From Gordius sp. MW1 (Eukaryota; Nematomorpha; Gordioida; Gordea; Gordiidae), in assembly GCA_964036665.1 (NCBI GenBank), contig OZ038526.1, positions 18,910,001-18,974,000 on the forward strand: a DNA stretch of 64,000 nucleotides, written 5' to 3'. The position numbers were made by a program, and so were the translations under genes. The notes below the pieces were generated by a model. It had not been told where the DNA came from. It ran no database searches and saw only the letters and a program-made list of their open reading frames with translations. This document shows positions 47,130-59,464 of the stretch, piece after piece (the first letter of the stretch is position 1; every line of letters begins with the position of its first letter).

Positions 47130-48070
47130 TCAATTAATAATTTACTACCTGTCTCAATCATTATTTACACAGAATTGTGGGTTTCATAAGCATTTTTTTT
47201 AAATATAGCCAAATGGAAGACGGGAAAAAATAATTTCATTAAATTTTGAAATTTTCAAGCTATACAAGAATTTTCATATTAAATTAAATCCTTAATTCAT
47301 TAAGCAACATGTCTCGATCTCCCATCTTAATGTTGTTTAATTAAAAATTAATGACACCTTTCAAATAATTACATTAGAATTATAAATTATTAAATTGGGA
47401 ATGTACAATACAATTTACAGCTTGGGCTTAAATTTAACTTAAATTATAGCTTTTTCAAAATTCTCATGAATAATGAATGTGTCTTTATTTGAACAAAGAT
47501 GCTTATAGACGCAAGACGAGCCAGGATTTGATCATATATTAAACGATCAGTCGATGACTTTATTTAAGATTGATGCTTTCTAAATTTATTCATTTAACTA
47601 GTTTTGGAACCAGTGGCGAAGCTATCATTTTCCTTTGGATGGAGGGGGCGGAACTTTAATTTTACAAATTCCCCGTAACCATTGTCAAATTTCCCAGTCA
47701 TCTATTCCTTTGTGTGATTACTCTTAGTCGAAATTCTCTCGATGTCCTACCTTTTTAAGTCCGTATCAATATTATGATGCCATGCCAATTATACTTACAC
47801 CAGACCTGCAACGGCCTCTTTAAATCAACCGGTCGCCGGTTACAAAAATTTAAAAGCGGCGGTAGATCGAGCCCATGAAAATAATAAATGATAGGAGCAG
47901 CCAGCTAATTTTTAAAGCCTGAGAAAAATTTTATTTGGCTTCTTTTTATATACGATTATAATTTTCTTATCTATACCTAACCAAAATTAGGTAAAACTAC
48001 TGTAAATGTAAAACTGGGGGTGAAGGTGTTAAAATTACCAGTATTTGTGACAACTGCTAATGAAGGTCCT
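47130..48070. other. AT-rich stretch without supported gene
   Basis: No coding signal. A ccagtggcgaagctatc start near 47611, followed by a G-rich patch, may be a degenerate copy of the GGCGTAGC family. Confidence 0.45.
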
Positions 48071-48079
48071 AACAAGAAT

Positions 48080-49359
48080 ACAGAATGCTGGGCTGAAAGC
48101 AAAAGGAAAAAGTCAAATTTTTCCAAAACTCAGTTACCTATCTAGGACATGTAAAATCATGCGAAGGATGTCAAGAAGTGCGACCTTCAGAAAAGCAGGT
48201 ACCGCTCAATCCTTGGAATTTACCTGATCGGGTGTGGGACCGTGTGCACATTGATATAGCTGGTCCAATAGAAGGAAAATGGTGGTTGTTTCTAATAGAC
48301 TCATTCTCGAAATGGGTTGAGGTAGCAACGGTAACTTCGACAACAACATCGGCCGTAATCAATCATCTACGGAATTGGTTCTGTAGATTTGGAATCCCGA
48401 CGCAGATTGTGTCAGACAATGGGCCACAATTTGCTGGACAAGAATTTTTCAAATTCTGTGTTTCAAATAATATTACTCACATAAAATCGACTCCATTTCA
48501 TCCGAAAACCAATGGGCAGGACGAAAGAATGATAAGGACGTTAAAAACAAGATATTATGCGGCAAGAAAACAGACTTGGAACAAAGAACTTTGTCTCCAA
48601 CAGGTCTTGATAAGTTACAGAAACTGTCCTCAAGCGACGACGAGAAAAACTCCATCCGAATTACTTTTAGGAAGGAGATTACAAACCGCACTAGATTTAA
48701 TAAAGCCGGATTTAAGAAACGTAATAAGGGAGAAGATTATGGAAGCAGAAAACATATCATGAACAAAATGTACGTTTTAGGGAATTTAATGTTGGAGATC
48801 CAGTATGGATTCGCAACAAAATTAAGCCGGGATAGTAGAAAGGTATTATTGTAGAACGGAAGGGCCACTATTCGTATAATGTCCGGACAGACGGTGGAAT
48901 CAAAAGAAAACATGCTGATCAAATGAAGTTTAGGCTGCGATCACAGTTTATGCCAAGTTTAGAGACTGCGACAACAGGTTTGGAACAAAACATAGAAGGA
49001 GTTGAAAGTCCCCCTATATTGCGACGTTCAACAAGAATATCAAACCCACCGATACGATTCCAGGATGAATTTAACTTTTAAGAAAGGGAGAAATGTAATA
49101 TCTGTATTAACCAAATATACATCGTATCATTATATTGTTTATGTTCGGTATTCCTAGTGAATACAATTTATATATTTTAACATATGACCTGATTTGAATA
49201 AACATTTTAATTGAGTATAAATTACTAACTGTGTTCCACGTTATATATGAATGTTAAAAATGTTAAGCATATTCATTAATACTCATCTATATATTAAATC
49301 AACCGTTTAAAGATCTATAAAGGGTATGATTGGAGTAAACACGGCCATTTGTAAACTCA
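48080..49359 (+). mobile_element. Ty3/Gypsy LTR retrotransposon fossil, partial
   Basis: A broken, partial copy. Parts in order: a trace of the reverse transcriptase end (48095-48160), a zinc-binding trace, the integrase core with IDIAGPIEGKWWLFLIDSFS, QIVSDNGPQFAGQEFFKF and THIKSTPFHPKTNGQ, and a C-terminal tail with a chromatin-facing RRSTRISNP-like end. A purine-rich tract (49081-49093) and a probable 3' LTR of about 265 bp from TGTAATATC (49094) follow. Most of the upstream body and the 5' LTR are absent, and there are several breaks. The readable integrase suggests moderate age. Confidence 0.85.
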
Positions 49360-50560
49360 TGGGCGCTCCCAGATTCTGACTAGAGGGCGGGGGCTATTTT
49401 TTGAGTAGTTCTCCGATTAATGCTCTGGCCTTAACCCTAATAAAGAAATATAGGCAAATGTAAAATATTTATACATTTTTTATTTTTAAATTATAAACTC
49501 TATCTTTCTAAGATTTTCGGCGAACTATTCAATGACCTCACACTTTAAACATTCTATTTTTCCCATCACCACTTTAGGTGAAACTCATTAAACACAATCC
49601 ATTTAACCAATTTTCCCACAATTATTACTTATGAAATTTAACCTTTAAGTTAACATTATTTGTCTAAAAATATTTACATGATTTGCGAAAAAATGTCTAA
49701 TGCCCATATAAATTCAAGTCAGGTGATGGGTAAAGACCTTTTAAGTCAACTGAGAAACGTCCAACTGAACAAAAAACTCCTAATCTCATCTAATCTCACC
49801 AAACTATATCACTTCATTGTTTAAATTGACTTTAAAAATTAAAAGCTAACATATTATACAGTTTACAATATAATATACTATTCTATTAATTATGCCCATA
49901 TAAATTCAAGTCCGGTGATGGGTAAAGAACGGGTGTTACACGAACGCAACTAGTAATCTCGGGGTTATATTCTTAAGTTTAATTAAAAAATGGGGTGGGG
50001 GCATAAAACAACATTTTTTTGATTTTAAACTCTTTTTGTGTGGGGGGGGGGCGACAGCTTTTGGCTACGCTGATGTGAATATGTCTTTAATTCAAGAAAT
50101 ATTTGTAGAATAATATAAAGTTAGATTTAAATTAAAATATTAAAAAAATAATGTTTTAACTTTTTTAAGTTATTTGTTGAATAATTGTCGAAAAACCATG
50201 TTAAATTAATATATTAAATTTTTGGTTTATACGTGGGAATAACAATTCATTTATATAAATTAGTTAATAATGTGGTGAAGCGTTTACATTATTATCTTTG
50301 ATAAATGGGGTTTATTGACACAACTGGCTGTTAATAAATCGATAAAAGTAGAACGCTCAATTTTAATAAAACACATCGCTTGTCATAATAGAAGTTTTTA
50401 ATTGCTCTGCAATTTATGGTTTTTTTATAATGTGCAACATTTGTATTTCATTCATTTTTTTTGAATTTTCTTTATTTTTCTGTAAATTTATGGTTTAGCT
50501 GTTATATCTAAGCTATTTGGGTCGAAGTGGATTTTTTGGTATTTCCAGTCTTCTACAGAG

Positions 50561-50764
50561 TAGTGTTGTAAAAATGGCTGGGTTTTGTTTGACCGACCTT
50601 TGGTTTTAGTCGATAAACAAAAACAGACCAAAAATTTGACCAAAAAAATCTATGTTATGTTTTAGCGACTAATAAAAATAGACCAAAAAAGCTATGGTTT
50701 GTTTATGTTTAGTCGACTAAAACCATGGGTCGACCAAACAAAACCAGCCGTTTTTATAACACTA
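50561..50764. mobile_element. Foldback hAT-type MITE, TAGTGTTG family, copy 2
   Basis: Paralogue of 3440-3646, with left flank ctacagag (50553-50560) and right flank ctacagtc. Ends TAGTGTTGTA and TATAACACTA. Confidence 0.75.
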
Positions 50765-50771
50765 CTACAGT

Positions 50772-50934
50772 CATGGACGTAGCTAGGATTTCATTTGGGG
50801 GGGGGGGGAAGCAATATTGATTTAGAAAGGGGCAAAATGATCATTTTTCGAAATTTTAACCATTGGATTTTAAATGGGTTTTGGTTTAGAAGGAGGCAGT
50901 CAGCCCTCCCTACTTCACCCCCGCTCGGCACATG
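50772..50934. repeat. GGGCGTAGCCA family, degenerate copy
   Basis: Starts catggacgtagctagg and ends ctcggcacatg. Paralogue of 3656-3788. Confidence 0.5.
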
Positions 50935-51417
50935 TAAAAAGTCGAAATTACTAACCTTATTTATAAATACATAATTTTATGATCTTTTTATTAATTACCA
51001 ATTCATGCTGGATTTTAGAAAAAATTTTGGGGGGGGGGGCATATGCCTTTCTATTCCCCTGTGGCTATACTTATAAAAAAATATTATTTTTGAGAGGTTA
51101 ATATGTGACATTGTAATTGATTCTAAAAATTGTTAAAAATTGGCTATATTAAATTTGTGCAAAATTACTATTACAGTTAATATAAAATATTTTCTTCAAT
51201 ATAATATTAAATAACTAATATTGGGGTATAATTTATCATTTTTTTATTTACAAAATTAATTAATAAAATTAATATTAAATTTAAGATTAATTTGTATTCA
51301 AGGAACACTCATGAAATTACATTAATTGAGATAATGGTTTGTACTTTTAAAGAATACTAATTACGAGCACATAATGGAAACTATAAATTTAATTCCTTCT
51401 AAAAAAGTACATTCCAA

Positions 51418-51540
<123 letters not shown>

Positions 51541-51884
51541 ATTAATTAATTAATTTAAAAAATGTTTTTTATATTAGTCAGCGCTTAAATATTTATTTAT
51601 ATTATTCATCAGGGCGGTATTTAATGAGTCACAAAAGAAATTTATGAGCAGGAAACTTAGATACAACTGGTAAACATTATTTCATTTCCTTGGTCATATG
51701 TCAATAAGAAATCAATTTAAATTCCAAAAAAATTTATCAAAAAAAAGTTATTCCAAAATTATTAAAGATTTCAAAATGACATTTTAATATATATGTCCTA
51801 TTAATTCAGGTCTAAAAACATTTTTATATTGAAACTCAAAATTTTATAAATATCAGCTTTTTTAGACCATATGCCTAATGTATT

Positions 51885-52093
51885 AATTGATATGCAATTT
51901 ATGGGGTCGTTTTTGGTTGTCCGCCCGTCCTGTCTAACTTGCTATTTTTCAATAATTGCTGTGGAAATTTATACGGCTTTTTAATGGCTGTGGACTTATG
52001 CTTCTGTTAAAGACTTTTATTTTGCTTTCGCATATAGACTAGCTAATGACCGCTGGTTGGCTTTAAATTTTTCGACCTCGCCCGACCCCAAAT
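51885..52093 (-). repeat. Dispersed repeat with end motif, copy 1 of pair
   Basis: Opens with atatgcaatttatgggg and a ggttgtccgcccgtcc stretch, the inverted form of the composite-repeat end. It is followed by 140 bp (aattgctgtggaaa to cgacctcgcccgac) that recur at 54670-54809 with about 93 percent identity. Confidence 0.75.
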
Positions 52094-52099
52094 TCTATT

Positions 52100-52700
52100 A
52101 TTGTTTTTTGTGCCCAACTGATTGCTACCTTTAAATATAAATTTCATTTGACAACCTGGCTAGTTTTTATTTATTTTATTCTTCTTCAAAAAAAAACTTT
52201 GCATTTTAGACCTACTAACCTATTTTGGATATTAAAAAAATTGATTTAATTTAACAATTTTCTTTTTCCAACTCATGCAATTTAGAAGTAAGTAAGTATG
52301 CATGTTCAAAAATTACTCATCGCGGGCCCTTAAATAAGCATTAACTATTACTAAACCCAATGAAAAAAAAATTGATTTCTCAGTTTTTGATCGAAGAAAA
52401 TCAATCAATAAATTTAGATAACCTCTCTTCCCTCCCCCCTTCCTATAAATCAATATTTTTTCCGCACACGGGGTTATATCTACTTGCCTAGAGGGAAAGG
52501 GGGGGGGGGCAAAACATAACCTTTTACCCCCCCCCCTCCCTTCCAACCTCTCATTTGAATTGGCCTTTAAGTAAACACGCGCATATAGGCTATACTATTA
52601 CATACAATATTACTCCCAAACCATTCATTTTTAGTTTTTTCTCACTTTTTACTGCTATAAACTATTATCAGAAAAAATTAAAAATATTTTTAAAAAAGTT
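52100..52700. other. Region upstream of the CUB-LDLa gene
   Basis: AT-rich with a G run and a C run at 52499-52540. No CCAAT/TATA arrangement stands out. The frame of exon 1 stays open back to 52555, so a longer start is possible. Confidence 0.45.
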
Positions 52701-52710
52701 TTATCAACTC

Positions 52711-55700
52711 ATGGAACAATTCCGTTGTGCCAATGGCAAAATTTTCAAATATTGTTCGATATTGATTCTCTTTTATAGCCTCTACATCGTTAGTCTAGAT
52801 GCCAAACATCACAAAAAATGTAAGTTACACAAGCTTTTTTTTTAAATTTTTGATATTGATTTTGTGAAAACTCGTTATTTTTCGGGTTTTTAACGTTTAA
52901 ATAACCTTATTTTACTGATTATTGATTTCTTTTGGCTTTTTAAACCGTTTGTTATGGCTTTAACTATTTATTAACGAAAATTGTACATTTGTTAAATATG
53001 TATTATACTTTTTAACTTCAAACTTTTTCAATTTCTTTATTAGCTAACCATTTTTCATCTTATGTAAATCTTTTTTTTTTGTCTATGTTACGAAACCTTT
53101 ATTTAAACTGTTACGCATTATATAAAGCAATTTAACTCCAAAGTATATATTTTTTTTTATTAGTTTAAATAATTATACTTGATATATGCTTTCAATAGTT
53201 ATTTAGATGTAGATTTTTATATTTCAGGCTATTTTTGAAAATCATATTAAATATTAGTTTAATTTAGTATTTTTATAAATTTAATAGTAAATTGAAAAAT
53301 ACTACCTGGGTTTAAGGTTGATTATTAAATAAATGACCCTCTATTAATTCCGATGCAATATATGTTTACTTATCTATATTTAAACCTAAATGACCTTTAA
53401 TCATTTATAGACATAAGCAAAATCTATACGAGTAAAAATATCTAGTATATATTTTATAGCGTCCATAATTTATTACAGTAAGAATTTTAATTCTTTATTT
53501 TTCCCATTTTTCATTTAGAAATGCTTTTATTTACTAAAATTTTGAAATATATATTTTAAATTTAAGAAGACTTAAATTACATTGCAGTTTCTAATATCTA
53601 TGCAATTGATACTAATAACTTGAAAATTTTAAAAATAATACACTACATCAATATTTTTCAATTTTTTATACAGATTTCTGCAGTTTTTTAAATAATTTGA
53701 AAATTATTCGGCACATAAATTAAAATATGCCATATGTGGCCTCTAAATTTAGTGTAAAAAAATACAAAAATCATATAACCAAGGTCATCTGGTTTTTCTT
53801 CTTATATCACTTGTCACCATAAACAGGTATGTTTATTATTGCCTCAAGTGTTTCAACTATTTATATTTTGCTCAGATGAAACGCTTTTTTCATAAAAAGC
53901 CCACTATTTTACAAATAATTTGAAAAAAAAGGTTAAATGTGTCAATTTTTAAATTTATTAATTACTTATTTTTTGCAAGAAATATAAATTAAAATTTAAA
54001 AAATTTTACACTATAATAATTGTTTCAAGCTATAGCAGTTCAAAATGTTTTTAAAAGCATGATTTGATACATAAAAAATTTAACATTTATTTACTTTAAA
54101 TTACAAATTTTTTGAAAAATTGCAAGTAATTATTTTACTTTCGTCAAAACTGCTAAAAAATAAAATCAACTTTAGTTTTAGGAAATAATTTTGTTTAAGT
54201 ATCAAATTAAAATTCAATTTTTTAAGAAACTCAAAAACGTCAATTTTTATCCGAGTTCTTTAGACCTTGCTATTTTTGAATTTTAAATTATCGATAATGT
54301 CATCGATTTATATTAATGATTGGTTATTGGAGCATGAATTTTGACCTAAATAGAGATGCTCATTATTGATTGGACGTTTAAATTACAGATTAAACGAACT
54401 CGCATAATTGTGATAACGCTATTTTAATTTGAAAATTAGATTTGCTTATTTTTTTAATCCTAATTTTTATTTTAACCCCAAAAATAAAGATAACAATTTT
54501 TTATATTTTTAAAATTTTATAGATTATTTATAGTGTAGATTTAAAATTTTTGATATTTGCAGATATATATAAAAAAGTGCCAAGCGTCAAATTAAAAAAA
54601 AATGTTGACAAATAAAAAAACTCTTATATTTTAGTAATTTATAAATTATTTAACTTGTAATTATTCATTAATTGCTGTGGAAACTTATACGGGTTTTTAA
54701 TGGCAGTGGACTTATGCTTCAGTAAAAGACTTTTGTTTTGCTTTCGCAAATAGACTAGCTAATGACCGCTGGTTGGCTTCAATTTTTCGACCTCGCCCGA
54801 CTCCAAATTTTAGTTAAATTTATAATAATTTTAAAATTTTCTCGCTCACTACTCCCATGTTAAAAATCTTAAATTCTAATAATGTTTAAAATAAACTTTT
54901 AGAATACTTTTTTATTTGTTATCATGTTAATTACATATTTGAAAAAGCTATGAAATAGATATTTTTTCGATTTAATTTATTACATCAAATTATGTTGCAC
55001 AAGTTTATTTTGTAAAATTGCTTCAAAATAATAAAAATTGACGTTTAAAAACTTTTAAATGGTATAAATTAAGTTTCACTACTTATGTAATATTAAATAC
55101 TTTTTAATACCTATCATGTTAATTTTATTTGTTTTTAAAAAGTTTAAATTTTTGAGGAGGAAAAAATTCGTATTTAATATATAAAAGTTTAAAGTTAAAT
55201 AAGTGGGAAAGTTTGAAGATACGAATGTAATATTATCTATTTTCCAGCTGCTTTAACTAAAGCAATCGATCTTTTCAAAACGTGTTTTAACTAAAGTTTT
55301 CAAGGTTGCTTTTAAAAGTAAAAACTTGTTTTTATCAACTTTATTTAATTTTATATTTAATAGAAATAAAAATTATTTTAAAATAAGAAAAATAAAAAAA
55401 CTCTGATTTCTTGGAAAACTTAATAAAAAAGTATTTAGTCTCAATAAAATTTCCATTTTAATCTAAATTTTGGATCATTTTTAGAACAATATTTTATTTC
55501 AAATTTATTTTTTACAAAACATCACGATTGTTATAGTTTAAAAATCTTTTTATAAAGTATTTCATATCATTTAAATTTTTTTTAGAAAATGAATTTTGTA
55601 ATTATGTTATTTTCTGTTTTTTAGAAGAGATGTTGGTAACGGCCATGACTTTTTTAATTGAAAGCGCATTTATAAATTTAATTTTTTTATTATAAATAAT

Positions 55701-58700
55701 GTGTTTTTGAATTTATATTTATTCAAAATTTTAATTTCTTCACTTTAAAAAAATAATATTTTTAAGGTAAAATTCATAATTTTAAATTATGTAAATATTA
55801 TTTTTATTGTATTGATTGATTATTTTACACATTTTACTTTGATTTTCGAAAATGAGGCATTTTATACTGTAAATAAAATCTAACTCACGCTTTGTTAAAC
55901 ATATAAGGATACCGAAAGCCAGGAGGTGGCAGGGAGGGGCGGCTGCTCCCCTCTAAATTTAGAAATTCGTTAACATTTTATATAAATATGGCTAATATTC
56001 CAAAGAAATAGTATTTTAAACTTCCCTAAATCATTATTGGCCGCATCTGAATACAATCCGGGCTACGCCCATTAATATATTAACTATTTGTCAATATATT
56101 ATATACCCAAATTTCTTAATCTTGTTATTTTGACACAAATTTTAATTTATTGACATAAAAAAATTTATGTCGAATGGACAGAGATAAGTGTAAGATTTAG
56201 TGCATATATTTGGCTTTTTTATGATGGACTCAATCAAACAAGTTGAAATATATAAATGTCCCTTATTAACTCAAAACATTTGTAATTAAATTTTCGCTTC
56301 GTTTAAATTTATTCAAGCTTTTAGTGACAAGAAGCTTATTTTTATCTCGTTTAATCTTAATTTTCACGAATTATAAATTTAGAAGCATGGCCTGGCCGTA
56401 GCCTAAATTTAAATTAGAGTAGAGGGGGGAACTAATCATTTAGGGAAAATAATTTTTCCTTTTTAAACAATTTTTGATTTTTAAAGTGGGAGGGGGGGGG
56501 CAGACGCCCCTCCCCTTAGTGACGCCCTTTTTTATAACCTATTTTTCCCATAATTTAGACGAGTTGCCATCAGCTGCTTGCAACGATAAATATCACGAAC
56601 TGGATGCGGCCGAGCTGATTTATGTGCCAGGTAACAAGAAGGGGGCTTGCCGAATGAAGTTTAAGACGGATAATTTTGATCAATCATTTTTGGTGAATTT
56701 TAAGGATTACGACATTAAGGATTGTGGCACCAGGTTAAGGATTTTCAACGAGGAGGAACCCCAAAATGCGGTAAACAACAACATCAACAATAACACAAGT
56801 TAATAATGATAACGAGCATGTTCATATTGTAAACAGTTAGATAAATAACATATAGGGTTCTATTTAAAAGCATAAGTGAAAAATTCCATAATGCTCAGTA
56901 ATTTGTGCTCAGTTTTTATTTCGATTTGCTCAGATTTTAAAGTTTAAAGTAGTGTTGTATAAACGGCTGAGTTTTGTTTGGTCGACTTTGGTTTTTAACG
57001 TAGACTATAATTTGTTTTTCAAATTTCGACTTAGCTGAGTGGTCGACTGGTAAACCAAAAACCTTTGGTGCGTTTATATTTAGTCGACTAAAACCAAAGG
57101 TCGACCAGACCAAACCAAACCCAGCCGTTACAACACAAGTTTTGAACTTATAAGCACTTTAATTAAAAAGCTTTGCAAGTGTAAACAAATCTTTGAGCAA
57201 ATAATTATAAATCTGAACATTCAATAAAAAAAACTTGGCAAATTGAATTAAAAACTTGAAAAATGGCTAAAAAAACTTTGCACTTTAAATTAAAAACTTT
57301 CCAAAATAATTTGTTGAGGGGTATGCAAAGATTTAAGGAAAAAAGTAGCGCGCTGACTTATAATACTATAGACGGAACAGCTGTTGATATGGGACAAATA
57401 TTAAAAAATAAACGTTTGAATTTTAATATTTAACTTCAATAATAAAGTCTTGAAAAATAAAAGAATTTATGTTAGGTGAAAAAAGTTTGAAATAAATTGT
57501 AAATAGTTGGAATTTAGTGGAACAAACACATTATAAAATGATGGCCAATGTAAAAACTTTCGCAAGTCTATAGTATTATTAGTCTATAGCGCTACGCCTC
57601 TGCTACTTAAGTAAGGCGCTATGGCTAATGTCAATAAGAAGTTAGATTTGTATAAAATTTTCTGTCCGAACCCGACCCATGAAATTGAATCGGATATATT
57701 TAGACAAAGATAATTTCGCGCGATTTTAATCTGAATTTTCGATATTAAGACAAGCAAGCCCTTAGTCTCATGTTTCTTTTTCCTTAGATCGATTTAACGT
57801 GTAATTCGGTCAAGCCAACGCCGACCCTGTTTAAAACGACGCGCCTGATCGCCGAATTAACTGGAATTTCTCAAGGGCCCGGTCGAGGTTTCAACATCAT
57901 GCTGACTGCCGTAGCCAAACGAGGTTCATTCATTTCCTTTTGTTATACATTCTTATACGGGGAAGGGGGGGCAGGAAGGGGCTGCTGCACCCTCCCTCTA
58001 AATCCAATAATTGGTTGAAATTTATTAAAATTATGGCTAAAATTTCAAAAAATGATGATTTGCCCCTCCCTAAATCATTATTACCGCCCTCTAATCTCAA
58101 TGCTAGCTACGCCCATGTTCAAATATCCGATTATTTATAGATCACAGTTATCACAATTTTAAAGCCAGTTTCCTCTAATATCATTAGATGTTCTGTCCTG
58201 TCCATTTTCCCTTAATATTAAATTCCGTCTTAATTAAAGCCTGATATCTTGACATTAATGCACTGGGTTAAATATACTTAGAAACGTTTAATGCATTGTG
58301 TAAGAAAGTTGGTTTTATTTATGGTCTCGTCGGTTTGATAACCAAAGTATGTGTTTGTTTACGGATTTATTATTGTAAATTTTAGTTGTTAGGATTGGAA
58401 CTCTAGGAAGGCAATAATGCTTTGGGGAGGGCAAAATCTTAATTGTTTGACATTTACGCCATAATTGTAGTAAATTTACTGATTTAAAGGGCGGCGGTCA
58501 CCCCTCCCACCCCCATAAAGGGGCATGAATTATCTAAAAACACATCGTTTTATCATTTTAATCTTAAATTCTGTCATAATGATGTTGTTCAAGTTTGGAA
58601 TTTTGGCAAGGCGTTTTTCGAATTTAGGTTCTTTGACATATTTCACAAATTAAGTATTAACTGTCATAAAAAGTAATTGAAGTAATCCACTCTCTTGTCC

Positions 58701-59387
58701 TTAATTCATGAGACTTGCACATAAAATTTTTATTTATAATAACGGCAGATTTTTGTATTAGTTCCGTAACTATGATGCCATCTATAAGTGGGATCATCTA
58801 TAGGTTAAAGAAAGTATATTATAGATGACGCTTATATACAGTGTATTTTTAAATTTACTTCATCCATCATACTTTTTATGTTCGGGCCTTTTGTGATATT
58901 AGCTTAATTTAAACTTTAAAATAAAAAAATGCCACAAAATGAATGGCGTTTAGTTTGTTAATATATATCCTCAAAGATGGCGGCCTACATGCTTACTTTT
59001 ATTAGCCTATAAATTTAAGTTTAATTTTTTTACTCTTTTTTATATCGATTAGCCATATGCGGAGGATTCAAATGCAAATCGGATAAATTCTGCATAGATG
59101 GTGACTTAAAGTGTGATCGAGTTGCCCACTGCGTTGACGCGTCCGATGAAGAAAATTGCTCTTTTCACGGTTTGTTTACTTTACCCATTTGTTTACTTCA
59201 CATTATTTTTTGTTGTTTATTTTTATTATAATAAAAATTTATAAATTATATATATTATAATTTAGGAACAAAGAAAGCTTTAAAAATTGGGGCTGGAATA
59301 ATAGCGGCTATAGTGATAGGAATATTAGTTTGTTGCGCATTGACGATTGGTGGTTGTATTTGGTTCATGAGAAGGAGACAAGCTTAA
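52711..59387 (+). CDS. CUB + LDLa single-pass membrane protein, five exons
   Basis: Exons are 52711-52819, 56559-56770, 57788-57923, 59053-59169 and 59266-59387. All joins are GT-AG with matching phases, giving 231 residues. Residues 1-31 look like a signal peptide (YCSILILFYSLYIVSLDA core), which favours this ATG over the open frame back to 52555. Residues about 44-150 form a CUB-like fold, with ACNDKYHELDAAELIYVPGN, GACRMKFKTDNFD, KDCGTRLRIF and GRGFNIMLTAV. An LDLa module follows (ICGGFKCKSDKFCIDGDLKC then CVDASDEENC) with six cysteines and the Ca-binding DASDEE. A helix IGAGIIAAIVIGILVCCALT and tail MRRRQA end it. Probably a cell-surface binding protein; ligand unknown. Introns are 3739, 1017, 1129 and 96 bp. 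Confidence 0.85.
54670..54809 (-). repeat. Dispersed repeat, copy 2 of pair (in intron 1)
   Basis: Recurrence of 51953-52093 in the same orientation: attgctgtggaaa, atgcttc-gtaaagactttt, gactagctaatgaccgctgg and cgacctcgcccgac. Confidence 0.85.
55916..56073. repeat. GGGCGTAGCCA family, copy in intron 1
   Basis: Left end eroded (aaagccaggaggtggc); right end cgggctacgcccat. The interior has gcggctgctcccctctaaat and ccctaaatcattattgg. Confidence 0.65.
56385..56527. repeat. GGGCGTAGCCA family, copy just upstream of exon 2
   Basis: Starts catggcctggccgtagcc and ends cttagtgacgccc, with cagacgcccctcccc before the end. It stops 31 bp before the exon 2 acceptor-exon junction at 56558/56559. Confidence 0.6.
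56950..57136. mobile_element. Foldback hAT-type MITE, TAGTGTTG family, copy 3 (intron 2)
   Basis: Ends TAGTGTTGTATAAACGGC and GCCGTTACAACACA, with ggtcgac and actaaaaccaaagg in the arms. Lies in intron 2 of the CUB-LDLa gene. Confidence 0.7.
57950..58117. repeat. GGGCGTAGCCA family, copy in intron 3
   Basis: Left end eroded, right end GCTAGCTACGCCCATG. The interior matches 32601-32747 (ttggttgaaattt, atggctaaaatttcaaaaaatgatg, gcccctccctaaatcatta). Confidence 0.7.
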
Positions 59388-59452
59388 ACCAACGGATCAT
59401 ATTTTCCCTCTTTTTAATTTTGTAAATTATTATGAAAATTACGCCAAATATA

Positions 59453-59458
59453 AATAAA
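59453..59458 (+). terminator. Polyadenylation signal AATAAA after the CUB-LDLa gene
   Basis: AATAAA 66 bp past the stop codon, followed by a T-rich tract. AT-rich DNA makes chance occurrence possible, but the spacing is right. Confidence 0.5.
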
Positions 59459-59464
59459 TTTTTT

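Noticed and set aside
48080-49359. Domesticated integrase gene
   Set aside because: The context (reverse transcriptase trace, purine tract, LTR-like end) and the breaks fit an ordinary Ty3/Gypsy fossil.
52555-52710. N-terminal extension of the CUB-LDLa protein from an upstream ATG
   Set aside because: The ATG at 52711 gives a typical signal peptide directly; the upstream stretch is AT-biased and lacks one at its start. Not excluded, only less likely.
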